This document shows positions 42,831-52,576 of a stretch of DNA of 64,000 nt, piece by piece. The DNA comes from Hyphomonadaceae bacterium UBA1933 (GTDB lineage: Bacteria; Pseudomonadota; Alphaproteobacteria; Caulobacterales; Aquidulcibacteraceae). A program made the position numbers and the translations under genes. The notes beneath the pieces were generated by a model. The model had not been told where the DNA came from, searched no databases, and saw only the letters and a list, made by a program, of their open reading frames with translations. Each line of letters opens with the position of its first letter. Within the stretch, counting starts at the first letter, position 1. The stretch spans positions 28,552 through 92,551 of the forward strand of contig DDFH01000002.1 in NCBI GenBank assembly GCA_002337085.1, in the 5' to 3' direction.

Positions 42831-44330
42831 CTAAAATGTAGGGATGACAAAGGCATTGCCATTATGCTTGTCGTCATCCTCATACCACCTTTGGGTTATG
42901 GTTTTGGTGCGGGTATAAAAACGAACCCCTTCCATACCATATTGGTTTATGTCACCAAATGCCGAGCGTTTCCAGCCGCCAAAAGTATGATATGCCACGG
43001 GAACCGGAATTGGAACATTTATCCCAACCATTCCAACCTCTACCCGTGCCGCAAATTCACGTGCTGCCCGTCCATTGGCGGTGAAAATAGCCGTACCATT
43101 TCCATATTGATGTTCTGACGGTAGTTTTATTGCATCTTCAAGGCTTTCAACCCGCATTATCTGAAGCACTGGGCCAAAAATTTCTTCATGATAAGTAATC
43201 ATATTGGGGGTAACATTATCCAATAAGGTTGGGCCAAGGAAGAAGCCATTTTTATAGCCTGTAAGCGTTAGATTACGCCCATCAATTAGTAATTTTGCGC
43301 CTTCTGCAATGGCCTTATCAATCATTGATGAAACCTTGGCTTTGTGGGCGGCGGTTACTAATGGGCCGTAATCAGCATTTTTGTCGGTTGAAATACCCAC
43401 TTTTAGATTTTCAATCAAAGGCGTGATTTTTTCGATAAATTTCTCTGCTGTTCCATCACCAACGCAAACCACCACCGGCAATGCCATGCAGCGTTCGCCC
43501 GCAGATCCGTATGCAGCACCTAATATATCTTTTGCTGCCATATCCATATTGGCATCGGGCAAAATAATACCGTGATTTTTTGCACCACCCATACATTGCG
43601 CCCGCTTACCATATTTGGCTGCCCCTGCATAAACATAGTGGGCGATATCGGATGAACCAACAAAACTTATTGCCTTTATATCCTTATGCTCAAGTAGGGC
43701 ATCAACGATTTCTTTATCGCCGTTAATGACATTGAACAAACCCTTCGGGCCACCGGCTTCAATGAATAGTTCGGCAAGACGAATTGGCACGGATGGATCT
43801 TTTTCAGATGGCTTAAGGATAAAGGCATTACCAGTTGCAAGAGCCGGCGCACACATCCAAAGCGGTATCATGGCCGGAAAATTAAATGGCGTAATGCCTG
43901 CAACCACCCCCAATGGCGCGCGAATTGAATAGACATCAATTCCTTGCCCTGCGCCAAATGTATGTTCACCTTTTTGATTATGGGGGATGCCGCAAACAAA
44001 TTCTACCACCTCAAGACCGCGTGTAATATCGCCACGGCTATCGGCAATGGTTTTGCCGTGCTCATTCGAAAGCATTAATGCCAATTCATCCATATTGGCT
44101 TCAATTTTTGCTTTGAATTCAAACATGATACGTGCACGACGTTGTGGGTTTATGTGTTCCCACTCTTTTTGTGCCTTGATTGCGCTTTGCACAATTGCCT
44201 CAAGTTCAGTGGCATTTGAAAGGGAGACTTTGCCCTGCACTTCACCGCTATTGGGATTATAAATATCGCCAAAGCGGTTTGAATTGCTTTTTATTTCTTT
44301 GCCATCAAGAAAGTTTCCGATTATGCGCAT
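42831..44330 (-). CDS. mmsA: CoA-acylating methylmalonate-semialdehyde dehydrogenase
   Basis: The 499-residue enzyme begins MRIIGNFLDGKEIKSNSNRF and carries GVVAGITPFNFPAMIPLWM, KAISFVGSSDIAHYVYAGAA, the catalytic Cys in GSAGERCMALPVVVCVG and GRAAREFAARVEVGMVGINV. This is the MmsA pattern. The enzyme turns methylmalonate semialdehyde into propionyl-CoA in valine and thymine degradation. The ATG at 44330 has GGGAG upstream; an in-frame start at 44375 would add 15 residues unlike the family. It heads a three-gene operon with the hydrolase and MFS genes. Confidence 0.92.
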   Translation of the reverse strand: MRIIGNFLDGKEIKSNSNRFGDIYNPNSGEVQGKVSLSNATELEAIVQSAIKAQKEWEHINPQRRARIMFEFKAKIEANMDELALMLSNEHGKTIADSRGDITRGLEVVEFVCGIPHNQKGEHTFGAGQGIDVYSIRAPLGVVAGITPFNFPAMIPLWMCAPALATGNAFILKPSEKDPSVPIRLAELFIEAGGPKGLFNVINGDKEIVDALLEHKDIKAISFVGSSDIAHYVYAGAAKYGKRAQCMGGAKNHGIILPDANMDMAAKDILGAAYGSAGERCMALPVVVCVGDGTAEKFIEKITPLIENLKVGISTDKNADYGPLVTAAHKAKVSSMIDKAIAEGAKLLIDGRNLTLTGYKNGFFLGPTLLDNVTPNMITYHEEIFGPVLQIMRVESLEDAIKLPSEHQYGNGTAIFTANGRAAREFAARVEVGMVGINVPIPVPVAYHTFGGWKRSAFGDINQYGMEGVRFYTRTKTITQRWYEDDDKHNGNAFVIPTF

Positions 44331-44392
44331 TTTTATCTCCCATTTGTTATAACAATATACATGGGAGGAAGGCACAGTAAAGGGGAAAGAAA

Positions 44393-45811
44393 TTAATTTT
44401 TCTCATTCAAACCATCGGCACCTATCGAACGATAAAGCGCGATTTGATTGCTAAGGCGTGCCTTTTTGGTGGTGATGCGGGTTTTTTCGGCATTATAATT
44501 AGTCCGTTCGGCATCAAGGACAGAAAGGAAAGACGTTAACCCTGATTTATAACGAATATTGTTTAACCTTAATGATTCTGCCGCCGAAGTTACCAATTCA
44601 TTCTGTGCCTTTAGTTGGTCATCAATGGTCGCAAAACGTGCCAAGGCGTCCGCAACCTCACGGAAAGCGGTTTGAATAGTTTTTTCATATGTTGCCAAAA
44701 GTTTTTCACGCTGCGCCTCGGAATAGGCCAGATTATATTTATTTGCACCGCCATAAATATTTTGGGTCAGTGCCAAAGTATTGCTAAAGGCGAAAGCGTT
44801 GCTTTTTAGAAGTGCATCCAACGCATCACTTGCCAAGCCAAGGGCAGAGTTAAGGGTGATTTTTGGGAACATTGCTGCACGCGCCGCATCAATATTAGCT
44901 TCGGATGCCAATAAATCATGTTCGGCAGAAATAACATCTGGGCGTGCAAGCAATATTTCCGATGAAAGCCCAACCGGAACTTTGCCAATATTTTTCCCAA
45001 GTTCATCAAGTGAAACCGGATTCCACCCTTCTTGATAAGGCGCGCCAATAAGTAGTGTAAGCGCGTTTTTATCTTGTTCAATTGCGGTCAAACTTGCCGC
45101 AATATCGGAGCGGGTTGAGGCAAGATTGGTTTCCGCTTGGCGGACATCAACGCGGCTTATAAGGCCTGCCTTAAACTTCGCTTGGGTTAATTCAAGGGTA
45201 CGAATATTTGCGGTTTCGGTCTTTTTGGCAAGGTTGTATGTATCAATATCGCCAGCCAGTGTAATATAGGCATTGGCGATTTCGGCAATTAGGCTGATGC
45301 GGAATGACTGCCAGTCATAACGGCTTGCAACATAATTTTCATATTGCGCATTAGTAAGCGATTTTACACGCCCAAACAAATCAATCTCATATGCGCTAAA
45401 GCCAAGGTTTGCAGTATAGTTTGTGCCATCCTTATTTTCCGAACCCGATATATTTGCCGCCGAAACCCCGCCATTAATTGTTGGTATTTGGTTGGATTTT
45501 TGTGCCAAATAAAGGTTTCGCGCCATTTCAACATTGGCAATTGATGCCCGCAAATCGCGGTTATTGCTTTGGGCTTTGGAAATAATTTCTGACAGTTTGG
45601 AATCTGTTATTAATTCATTCCATTTTAGACCGCTTTGGGCAATTTGTGGCAATGGTGCATATGCACCGCCAGATGGCAATTGCGCAGGGATTGGCACTGA
45701 TTGTTTGGCCGATGGATTATATTGTTTTGGTTTTTTAATCTCATCAATGGTTGAACAGCCACCAAGAATAAGTGCCGCAAAACAAGGTAGAATAATCATT
45801 TTATATTTCAT
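44393..45811 (-). CDS. RND efflux outer-membrane channel, OprM/NodT family lipoprotein
   Basis: The 472-residue protein has a lipobox LILGGCST (C19) and two TolC-like halves: NNRDLRASIANVEMARNLYL near the start and NIRYKSGLTSFLSVLDAERT at the end, with ARPDVISAEHDLLASEANID between. It forms the trimeric exit duct of an RND pump. It overlaps the RND permease gene by 4 bp and is the last gene of the operon, giving the order adaptor, permease, channel. Confidence 0.9.
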   Translation of the reverse strand: MKYKMIILPCFAALILGGCSTIDEIKKPKQYNPSAKQSVPIPAQLPSGGAYAPLPQIAQSGLKWNELITDSKLSEIISKAQSNNRDLRASIANVEMARNLYLAQKSNQIPTINGGVSAANISGSENKDGTNYTANLGFSAYEIDLFGRVKSLTNAQYENYVASRYDWQSFRISLIAEIANAYITLAGDIDTYNLAKKTETANIRTLELTQAKFKAGLISRVDVRQAETNLASTRSDIAASLTAIEQDKNALTLLIGAPYQEGWNPVSLDELGKNIGKVPVGLSSEILLARPDVISAEHDLLASEANIDAARAAMFPKITLNSALGLASDALDALLKSNAFAFSNTLALTQNIYGGANKYNLAYSEAQREKLLATYEKTIQTAFREVADALARFATIDDQLKAQNELVTSAAESLRLNNIRYKSGLTSFLSVLDAERTNYNAEKTRITTKKARLSNQIALYRSIGADGLNEKN

Positions 45812-48800
45812 GATGGCTGCCCCTGTTTAAGTTCGTCAAGATTAATTTTGCCATGTTTGAAAAGTGCGGCAATCACAACATAGAACATTGGCACAAAGAA
45901 TATCGCAAGGAAGGTTGCGGCCAATGTTCCACCCAAAACCGCAGTACCAATTGCAATCCGGCTGTTTGCGCCCGCACCCGATGCAAGCGCAAGCGGAAGA
46001 ACGCCCATGATGAAAGCAAAGCTGGTCATAATGATTGGTCGCAATCTTAAACGCGCCGCTTCTAATGCCGCTGCCACAAGGCCCTTGCCAGATTTCAACG
46101 CGCTTTCGGCAAATTCAACAATCAAAATTGCATTTTTTGCCGACAGGCCAATGGTGGTTAAAAGTCCAACTTGGAAATAAACGTTATTTTCAAGCCCACG
46201 GAAGGTTACCGCCAAAACCGCACCAATAACGCCAAGTGGAATAACCATCAAAACCGCGAGTGGTATAGACCAGCTTTCATAAAGTGCTGCAAGCGCAAGG
46301 AATACCACCAATATCGACATAAGATATAGAATTGGTGCTTGCCCGCCTGATAGGTTTTCTTGGTATGAAATCCCACTCCAAGCATAAGACATATTGGGTG
46401 CAATTTTTTGCTGGATTTCGACCATGCGCTTCATGGCCTCGCCCGAACTTACACCCGATGCAGGTTCACCTTGAATTTCATAGGATGAAATACCGTTAAA
46501 GCGTGCAAGGTTTGATGGTGCCTTTGTCCATTCAAAGTTTGAGAATGATGAAAATGGTGTCATGGTGCCATCATTGTTTCGCACATGCCATTGATACAAA
46601 TCATCTGGGCCAGAGCGGAATGGTGCATCCGCCTGAATATAAACCCTTTGCACTCGTCCCATATTAACAAAGTCATTCACATAAGAACCACCCCATGCGT
46701 ATGAAAGTGTATTATTTACATTGGCCTCGGATAGGCCGAGTGCCGCAAGTTTTTCATCGTCAATATTGATTTTTAGCTTTGGTGAATCGGGTAATGTTGA
46801 ACCGCGAACGTTACTAAGCTCTTTATCTTTTGATGCCTCATCAACAATTTGATCTTTGATTTTTGAAAACTCTTCATCGGAAACCCCGGCAGAGTTTAAA
46901 AGTTCAAATGTAAAGCCATTACTTTGACCAAGACCTTGGATGGTTGGCGGGGTCATGGCGATAATTTTGGCATCGCGCATTTTTGACATTGCCTTGGTAA
47001 TACGTCCTGTAATTGCTTGCGCAGAATGTGCTTTTCCGTGACGCTCATCCCATGGTTTTAATGCGGCAAATGATTGCCCTGTATTTTGTCCCTGCCCCAT
47101 GAAAGAAAAGCCGATAATTGCAAAGAATTTATCAACATCAGGCTCTTTTGCCAAAAGGTATTTAACCAGCTCTTGCCGTACAACTTCTGTGCGTTCAACT
47201 GTTGCACCAGCAGGTAATGAATAACCAATCATAACCTGACCTTGGTCTTCAGTGGGCAAGAAGCTTGTAGGGATGCGCACAAATAAAAGCCCAAGCACCC
47301 CCACAATTGCAAAATAAACTAAAAAGAATACTTTGCGGCGGCCGATAACTTTTGATGCGGCGTTCACATATTTACGGGTTGTGCGGTTGAAAAAGTCATT
47401 GAATTTATCAAATGCCTTTACGCCCCAACTTTTTGGCTTGCCGTCCATTTCATGCGGATTATGTAAAAGTGTGGCACATAATGCAGGGGTAAATATCAAT
47501 GCCACCAAAACCGATAATAACATTGCCGAAACAATTGTTACCGAAAATTGGCGGTAAATCACGCCGGTTGAACCACCCATAAATGCCATTGGTAATAAAA
47601 CCGCCGATAATACAACGGCGATACCGACCAATGCCCCACTTATTTCCGACATGGATTTAATGGTTGCTTCCTTTGGTGGAAGGTTTTCTTCTTCCATCAC
47701 GCGGTCAACGTTTTCAACCACAACAATTGCGTCATCTACCAACAGACCGATTGCAAGCACCATGGCAAACATGGTCAAAGTATTGATTGAATATCCCAAA
47801 ACTGCAAGGCAACCAAATGTGCCAAGTAAAACCACAGGCACGGCAAGAGCGGGAATAAGGGTCGCACGCCAGTTTTGCAAAAACACAAACATTACCAAAA
47901 CCACAAGTGCAATCGCTTCGATAAGGGTTTTTACAACTTCTTCAACCGAGATTTTGATAAAGGTTGTGGAATCACGTGGGAAGGCAACCTTATAGCCCGC
48001 CGGCATCGATTTTTGTAATTCTGCAACTTTTGCCTTTACACGTTCACCGGTTTTTAGGGCATCTGCACCAGGTGCAAGCTGAAGTGCGATACCGCTTGCG
48101 GGTTTGCCGTTTAATAATGCCGAGGTGCCGTAATTTTCCTGTCCCAATTCAACGCGCGCAACATCAGATAATTTTACAATTGCACCGCCAGAATTTGACG
48201 AAACGATAATATTTTTAAAATCATCAACTGTTGTAAGTTTGGATTTTGCTTTTACGGTTGCAAAAAGCCGCTGCCCATCAACTGATGGCAAATCACCCAA
48301 AGAGCCTGCCGAAACCTCAACGTTTTGTGCTTTGATTGCATTGGCAACATCAGAAGGCATAAGGTTAAAAGTAGTAAGCTTGTTGGGGTCAAGCCAGATA
48401 CGCATTGCATAGCCAGAGCCAAATACACGTGATGAACCAACGCCATCAATCCGTGATAATGGATCTTGGATATTACGTGCCAAATAGTCCGAAATTTGGG
48501 TGCGGTCTGAACGCCCACTTTCGTCATAAATTGCAACAATCATCAAAAAGTCGTTATTTGCCTTTTGAACTTTTACACCCTGATCCTGAACAGATTGTGG
48601 CAGGCGTGAAATTGCTTGTTGAATTTGGTTTTGCACTTGTACTTGTGCAGTATCTGGATTTGTCCCCTTTTCAAAGGTTGCGCTAATACTTGCTTGTCCA
48701 CGATCGTTCGATGAGGATGAGAAATATAAAAGCCCATCAATCCCTGTAAGTTGCTGTTCAAGAACTTGGGTAACGCTGTTTTGAATGGTTTCTGCTGATG

Positions 48801-48954
48801 CACCAGGATAAGATGCAGAGATACTAACATTTGGTGGAGCAATGTCTGGATATTGGGCAATTGGCAATGATTTTATTGCCAAAACCCCAAGCAACATAAC
48901 GCCAATTGCGATAACCCATGCAAATATCGGACGACCAATGAAAAATTTACTCAT
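45808..48954 (-). CDS. RND multidrug efflux permease, HAE-1 family (AcrB/MexB-like)
   Basis: The 1048-residue protein starts SKFFIGRPIFAWVIAIGVML and shows the AcrB repeat architecture with two sets of six helices and large periplasmic loops. Visible motifs include YPDIAPPNVSISASYPGASA, the transmembrane segment MFAMVLAIGLLVDDAIVVVE with the proton-relay aspartates, and VGLLTTIGLSAKNAILIVEF in the second half. It exports drugs, solvents or host compounds using the proton gradient. No local regulator gene adjoins the operon. Confidence 0.93.
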   Translation of the reverse strand: MSKFFIGRPIFAWVIAIGVMLLGVLAIKSLPIAQYPDIAPPNVSISASYPGASAETIQNSVTQVLEQQLTGIDGLLYFSSSSNDRGQASISATFEKGTNPDTAQVQVQNQIQQAISRLPQSVQDQGVKVQKANNDFLMIVAIYDESGRSDRTQISDYLARNIQDPLSRIDGVGSSRVFGSGYAMRIWLDPNKLTTFNLMPSDVANAIKAQNVEVSAGSLGDLPSVDGQRLFATVKAKSKLTTVDDFKNIIVSSNSGGAIVKLSDVARVELGQENYGTSALLNGKPASGIALQLAPGADALKTGERVKAKVAELQKSMPAGYKVAFPRDSTTFIKISVEEVVKTLIEAIALVVLVMFVFLQNWRATLIPALAVPVVLLGTFGCLAVLGYSINTLTMFAMVLAIGLLVDDAIVVVENVDRVMEEENLPPKEATIKSMSEISGALVGIAVVLSAVLLPMAFMGGSTGVIYRQFSVTIVSAMLLSVLVALIFTPALCATLLHNPHEMDGKPKSWGVKAFDKFNDFFNRTTRKYVNAASKVIGRRKVFFLVYFAIVGVLGLLFVRIPTSFLPTEDQGQVMIGYSLPAGATVERTEVVRQELVKYLLAKEPDVDKFFAIIGFSFMGQGQNTGQSFAALKPWDERHGKAHSAQAITGRITKAMSKMRDAKIIAMTPPTIQGLGQSNGFTFELLNSAGVSDEEFSKIKDQIVDEASKDKELSNVRGSTLPDSPKLKINIDDEKLAALGLSEANVNNTLSYAWGGSYVNDFVNMGRVQRVYIQADAPFRSGPDDLYQWHVRNNDGTMTPFSSFSNFEWTKAPSNLARFNGISSYEIQGEPASGVSSGEAMKRMVEIQQKIAPNMSYAWSGISYQENLSGGQAPILYLMSILVVFLALAALYESWSIPLAVLMVIPLGVIGAVLAVTFRGLENNVYFQVGLLTTIGLSAKNAILIVEFAESALKSGKGLVAAALEAARLRLRPIIMTSFAFIMGVLPLALASGAGANSRIAIGTAVLGGTLAATFLAIFFVPMFYVVIAALFKHGKINLDELKQGQPS

Positions 48955-48956
48955 GG

Positions 48957-50123
48957 CTATTTACCGTTTGTAACAGGGGAAAGGTCATTAGATGTTGGTA
49001 CGTTAACCGCAACGGGTTTTACATCACCACCGGGTTTAACTTTGTCGCGGCCTTCAACAATGATTTTCTCGCCCGCTTTTAAGCCAGATGTAATAAGCCA
49101 CTGGTTGCCGATTGCCTGCCCAATTACCACATCGCGTTTTTCAGCTTTGTTTTGGGCATTAATTACATATGCCGAACCCTTATTCCCGCTTCCAATTGCT
49201 ATACCCTGTTGCGGAATCAATAATGCATCGGGGATTTCATATTGGGGAACTTGAACTTTTACATACATACCCGGTAATAAATAACCCTCAGGGTTTGGAA
49301 CTTTGGCCCGTAAAGTTACTGCACCAGTTGCGACATCGACCATACGATCAGAAAATTGCAATATTCCTTGATGTGGGTGTGTCGAACCATCTTCGGTAAT
49401 AATTGTTACCGGCGCGGTGGTAATTACTTTACCCTCAGAAGCCATAGATTTGCGCATTTTTAGAATATCGGCCGCCGATTGTTGAACATCAACATAAATT
49501 GGGTCAAGGGCGCGAATTGTTGCAAGTGGTGCTGCTTGTGAGGCGGTTACCAATGCGCCAACCGTAAAGTTTGATGCGCTTATGTAACCACTTATAGGGG
49601 CGCGAACTGTTGTATAACGCAAATCAATTTGGCTGGAACGTAAATTTGCCTGCGCCAGTTTTACTGCGGCGGCGGCGGCACGTTCGCTGGCAAAGGCATC
49701 GTCACGATCTTGCAGACTTATTGCATCTGTATCCGAGATTGAGCGATAACGATTGGCCTTTATGTGTGCCGCATCAAGGTTTGCTTGTGCGCTCAAAAGG
49801 CTTGCTTGGCGTTGGTCAAGGCTTGCCGAATAGGTTGACGAATCAATTTGGTAAAGTGGCTGCCCCGCTTTTACATATGACCCCTCGGTGAAAAGCATCG
49901 CCTTTATAAGCCCTGATGCTTGTGGACGTACTTCAGAGGTCAAGGTCGCAACCACGCGCCCCGATAATTCGGATTTAATGGTTGATGATTGTGGGGTAAC
50001 TTGAATAAAACCTACTTCGGGCGTTTTTGGCGGACCGTCACCTTTTGCATTTTTATTGTCTGATTTACACGCGGACAAGACCGCAAAAGATGCCAAAAGG
50101 CACGAAATTATTTTTCTTTTCAT
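48957..50123 (-). CDS. RND efflux periplasmic adaptor, AcrA/MexA-like lipoprotein
   Basis: The adaptor of about 388 residues has a lipoprotein signal (SFAVLSACKS; cysteine at about residue 19). It has the split lipoyl/hairpin region (EGSYVKAGQPLYQIDSSTY), the beta-barrel segment (TVRAPISGYISASNFTVGAL) and the membrane-proximal domain. It bridges permease and outer channel. The ATG at 50123 gives a normal signal peptide; a GTG at 50132 is 3 codons upstream. It is the first gene of the operon, 2 bp before the permease. Confidence 0.9.
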   Translation of the reverse strand: MKRKIISCLLASFAVLSACKSDNKNAKGDGPPKTPEVGFIQVTPQSSTIKSELSGRVVATLTSEVRPQASGLIKAMLFTEGSYVKAGQPLYQIDSSTYSASLDQRQASLLSAQANLDAAHIKANRYRSISDTDAISLQDRDDAFASERAAAAAVKLAQANLRSSQIDLRYTTVRAPISGYISASNFTVGALVTASQAAPLATIRALDPIYVDVQQSAADILKMRKSMASEGKVITTAPVTIITEDGSTHPHQGILQFSDRMVDVATGAVTLRAKVPNPEGYLLPGMYVKVQVPQYEIPDALLIPQQGIAIGSGNKGSAYVINAQNKAEKRDVVIGQAIGNQWLITSGLKAGEKIIVEGRDKVKPGGDVKPVAVNVPTSNDLSPVTNGK

Positions 50124-50222
50124 AGCCAACACTAATTGATACTCAAGCCTGATTTATTGTTTATACGTCAGGGTTATAACATTTGGTCGCCAATGCAATG
50201 TATTTTTTGCAATATTTCTATG

Positions 50223-50234
50223 ATTCATATGAAT
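50223..50234. promoter_or_regulatory. Palindrome upstream of the RND operon
   Basis: ATTCATATGAAT is a perfect 12-bp palindrome about 100 bp before the adaptor gene and 45 bp after the GntR gene. A partial half-site, TTCATA, follows 11 bp later. It may be an operator for a distant repressor. AT-rich palindromes of this size also arise by chance. Confidence 0.25.
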
Positions 50235-50278
50235 TAATTATTTTTCATATAAACTTTAATGAAATGCCTTTAAAAAGT

Positions 50279-50992
50279 TCAATCCTGAACTTCGGCAAGT
50301 GTAACGACCAGATGGCTAAGAACCTCAAGAGTTTTTTCGATATGTTCTTCTTCTAACTTACGGGCGCGGTCGGCATCGCGTGCAAGTGCCGCCTCAACAA
50401 TTGCCTTATGCTCGGAATGGACATCGCGCGGCATGCCACGACTATTTAGAGAAATGCGGCGATAACGTTCTGATTGCCCAAATAAAATCCCTTGAAACTG
50501 CATTAGCCAGCGTGAAGGACATGCGCCAATTAATGCACGGTGGAATTCGCGGTTTCTGACTTCAAATTCATCGGTATAAAGCGCAATGTTTTCAGGGGTT
50601 CGCGCCTGTTCAACTTTTGAAAGGCGGTGGAATGCGGCAACTAAATTTGCCTCCCACTCTTCATCACCGTGAATGATAGATTGTGCAAGGGCTTCGGCTT
50701 CGATAAGTTTTCGGGTGCGGGTTAAATCGGCGAAATCTTGTAATGAAATTCCGGCAACCCTAAAACCACGCTGTTCTTCAGAGGTTACAAGCGCATCACC
50801 AACCAATCGTGTCAATGCTTCACGTAATGTGCTTGCGCCAACTTCGTAACGATCCTTTAAAACCTCAACCCGCAAGCGTTCGCCAGGCGCCAAAACGCCG
50901 TTCAAAATATCTGCGCGAATAAGGCCGTATGCCGCCTCTACCATAGAGCGGGCATTCTTTGCCTCGGTTAAATTTAATAAAGAATTATTCAT
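50279..50992 (-). CDS. GntR-family (FCD domain) regulator, divergent from the phenol genes
   Basis: The 237-residue protein has a winged helix (AYGLIRADILNGVLAPGERL, EVGASTLREALTRLVGDALV, about residues 20-75). The FCD-type ligand domain follows (FADLTRTRKLIEAEALAQSI, FHRALIGACPSRWLMQFQ, EHKAIVEAALARDADRA). It lies divergent from the phenol hydroxylase operon across 267 bp. In Comamonas, AphS/PhcS are GntR repressors of phenol genes, which makes a similar role here plausible. No DmpR-type sigma-54 activator is present in the window. Confidence 0.88.
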   Translation of the reverse strand: MNNSLLNLTEAKNARSMVEAAYGLIRADILNGVLAPGERLRVEVLKDRYEVGASTLREALTRLVGDALVTSEEQRGFRVAGISLQDFADLTRTRKLIEAEALAQSIIHGDEEWEANLVAAFHRLSKVEQARTPENIALYTDEFEVRNREFHRALIGACPSRWLMQFQGILFGQSERYRRISLNSRGMPRDVHSEHKAIVEAALARDADRARKLEEEHIEKTLEVLSHLVVTLAEVQD

Positions 50993-51154
50993 CAGTTTCC
51001 TTAGCCCTAATTAATATTAAGCAATGTTTTGCACAAAAAAACAATTACCCACGGGTGTCTTTCGGGCATCTTTGCTGCAAGATTTTCCTAATATATTGAA
51101 AATATAGCATAAAAATATTATTTTCACAAATAATAAAAAATCTCGAAATTTTAG

Positions 51155-51183
51155 TTGACACTCTGAAATTTTTACAATATCAA
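51155..51183 (+). promoter_or_regulatory. Sigma-70-like promoter of the phenol hydroxylase operon
   Basis: A perfect TTGACA (51155-51160) is followed after 17 bp by TATCAA (51178-51183), a four-of-six match to TATAAT. It lies 76 bp before the dmpK start. I found no sigma-54 type TGGCAC-N5-TTGC in this region, in line with the presence of a GntR rather than a DmpR regulator. Confidence 0.45.
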
Positions 51184-51259
51184 TTTTACACGCACCAAAG
51201 AGTGCATCGCAAATTGGCAAACCTAAAAAATAATATGCCAAGGCAAAAGGGAAGAAGTA

Positions 51260-51559
51260 ATGACACGTCAGTCCACCAATAACGGCAGGTTTCAAAAGAA
51301 TACCAATGGCAGCAAGAATGCACTTGGCAATGCTTTCGTTCGCGTCATTGGTGAGCGTTTGGGCCGTTTCATAGAGTTTGAATACTGCCTCAATGATGAA
51401 GATTTGACGGTTGAATTAGTTCTTCCAGTCCGCGCTTTTGAGGAATTTTGTATCGCGCAAAATGCCAGCATTATCACAGATAAAAGCGATACTAGTGCCG
51501 AAGAAATTTTGTGGCGTTTAAAAAATCCTGGCCTTTTGAAAAGGGTCAATCGCCACTGA
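51260..51559 (+). CDS. dmpK: Phenol hydroxylase assembly protein P0 (DmpK-like)
   Basis: The 99-residue protein has the DmpK family core: AFVRVIGERLGRFIEFEYCL and LPVRAFEEFCIAQNASIITD. DmpK assists insertion of iron into the oxygenase and is not part of the mature turnover complex. It is the first gene of the hydroxylase operon in the order known from Pseudomonas CF600 (K, L, M, N, O, P). The start at 51260 follows GGGAAGAAG. The N-terminal ~25 residues are variable and polar. Confidence 0.85.
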   Translation: MTRQSTNNGRFQKNTNGSKNALGNAFVRVIGERLGRFIEFEYCLNDEDLTVELVLPVRAFEEFCIAQNASIITDKSDTSAEEILWRLKNPGLLKRVNRH

Positions 51560-51597
51560 TTAACAAGCTTTAACACCGAATCTGGGGAGGAAACAGA

Positions 51598-52572
51598 ATG
51601 ACGGTAGAGATAAAGACAATAGATTTTGAACCGAAGCGACAAACATTTGGACATGTCGCACGGCGGATAGGTGAGGGGAAGCCAGCCACAAGATATCAAG
51701 AAGCGGTTCTCGATGTTCAGGCGACAGCTAACTTTCACTATAAACCATTATGGGAGCCTGAATATTGGGCGTATGATACCGCAAAAACCAAAGTGGTTAT
51801 GCAAGATTGGTATAAACCACTTGATCCACGCCAATATTATTATGCGACATATAATATATCGCGCGCCAATATGAACCAATCCAACGAAAGAAACTTTACT
51901 TTTGTTGAAGATAAAGAGCTTTTGGAAAAACTACCGCAAGCGACCAAAGATTTATTGATAAATCGCCTTGTTCCGGTTCGCCACCTACATTGGGGCGCGA
52001 ATATGAATATGAGTGAAATTTGCCAACGTGGATATGGCACGGCGATAACATCGCCATGTATCTTCTCTGCAGGTGATCATTTAGGTATGGCGCAAATTAT
52101 CGGTCGTATTGGCCTTGAGCTAGATGGTCAAACCGGTGATGGCCTTGAAACAGCAAAAGATGCGTGGATGAATGATGCATCATGGCAAGGTATCCGCAAA
52201 TTAATCGAAGACACCTTGGTTCTTAAAGACTGGTTCGAGCTGTTTGTGGCGCAAGCCCTTGGCGTGAATGCGGTTATTTTTGATTATATTTACAATGGTC
52301 AAGATGAGGCGTTTGGCGCGGCATCACTACCAATCTCAATGCTTACAGAATTTGTATCAGACTGGTCAAAAGACGAAGTTAAATGGTCTGATAGTGTTAT
52401 CAAAGTTGTTGCTGCTGAAAGTGTTGAAAACAAAGCGACAGTATCGGCATGGGCAAAACAATGGATTGCGGCGGCACAAGATGCCCTGACCCCATTTGCT
52501 GGTGCGGATAATGCCAAGGCACAGGCCGACAAAGCGCGCGAAAAAGCCAAAAAACTTGGGTTGGAGATATAA
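51598..52572 (+). CDS. dmpL: Phenol hydroxylase P1 oxygenase subunit (DmpL-like)
   Basis: The 324-residue beta subunit of the bacterial multicomponent monooxygenase family carries RQTFGHVARRIGEGKPATRY, YKPLDPRQYYYATYNISRAN and WFELFVAQALGVNAVIFDYI. It lacks the iron ligands and packs against the P3 catalytic subunit in the (P1P2P3) complex. It is preceded by GGGGAGGA. The downstream P2 gene begins 4 bp after its stop. Confidence 0.9.
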   Translation: MTVEIKTIDFEPKRQTFGHVARRIGEGKPATRYQEAVLDVQATANFHYKPLWEPEYWAYDTAKTKVVMQDWYKPLDPRQYYYATYNISRANMNQSNERNFTFVEDKELLEKLPQATKDLLINRLVPVRHLHWGANMNMSEICQRGYGTAITSPCIFSAGDHLGMAQIIGRIGLELDGQTGDGLETAKDAWMNDASWQGIRKLIEDTLVLKDWFELFVAQALGVNAVIFDYIYNGQDEAFGAASLPISMLTEFVSDWSKDEVKWSDSVIKVVAAESVENKATVSAWAKQWIAAAQDALTPFAGADNAKAQADKAREKAKKLGLEI

Positions 52573-52576
52573 TCAG

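Noticed and set aside
51027..51038. TTTTG-CA-CAAAA as the GntR operator
   Set aside because: The arms are only A/T with one G/C pair each, and the site does not match the TNGTNNNACNA pattern common for FCD regulators. It is kept only as a weak candidate in a finding.
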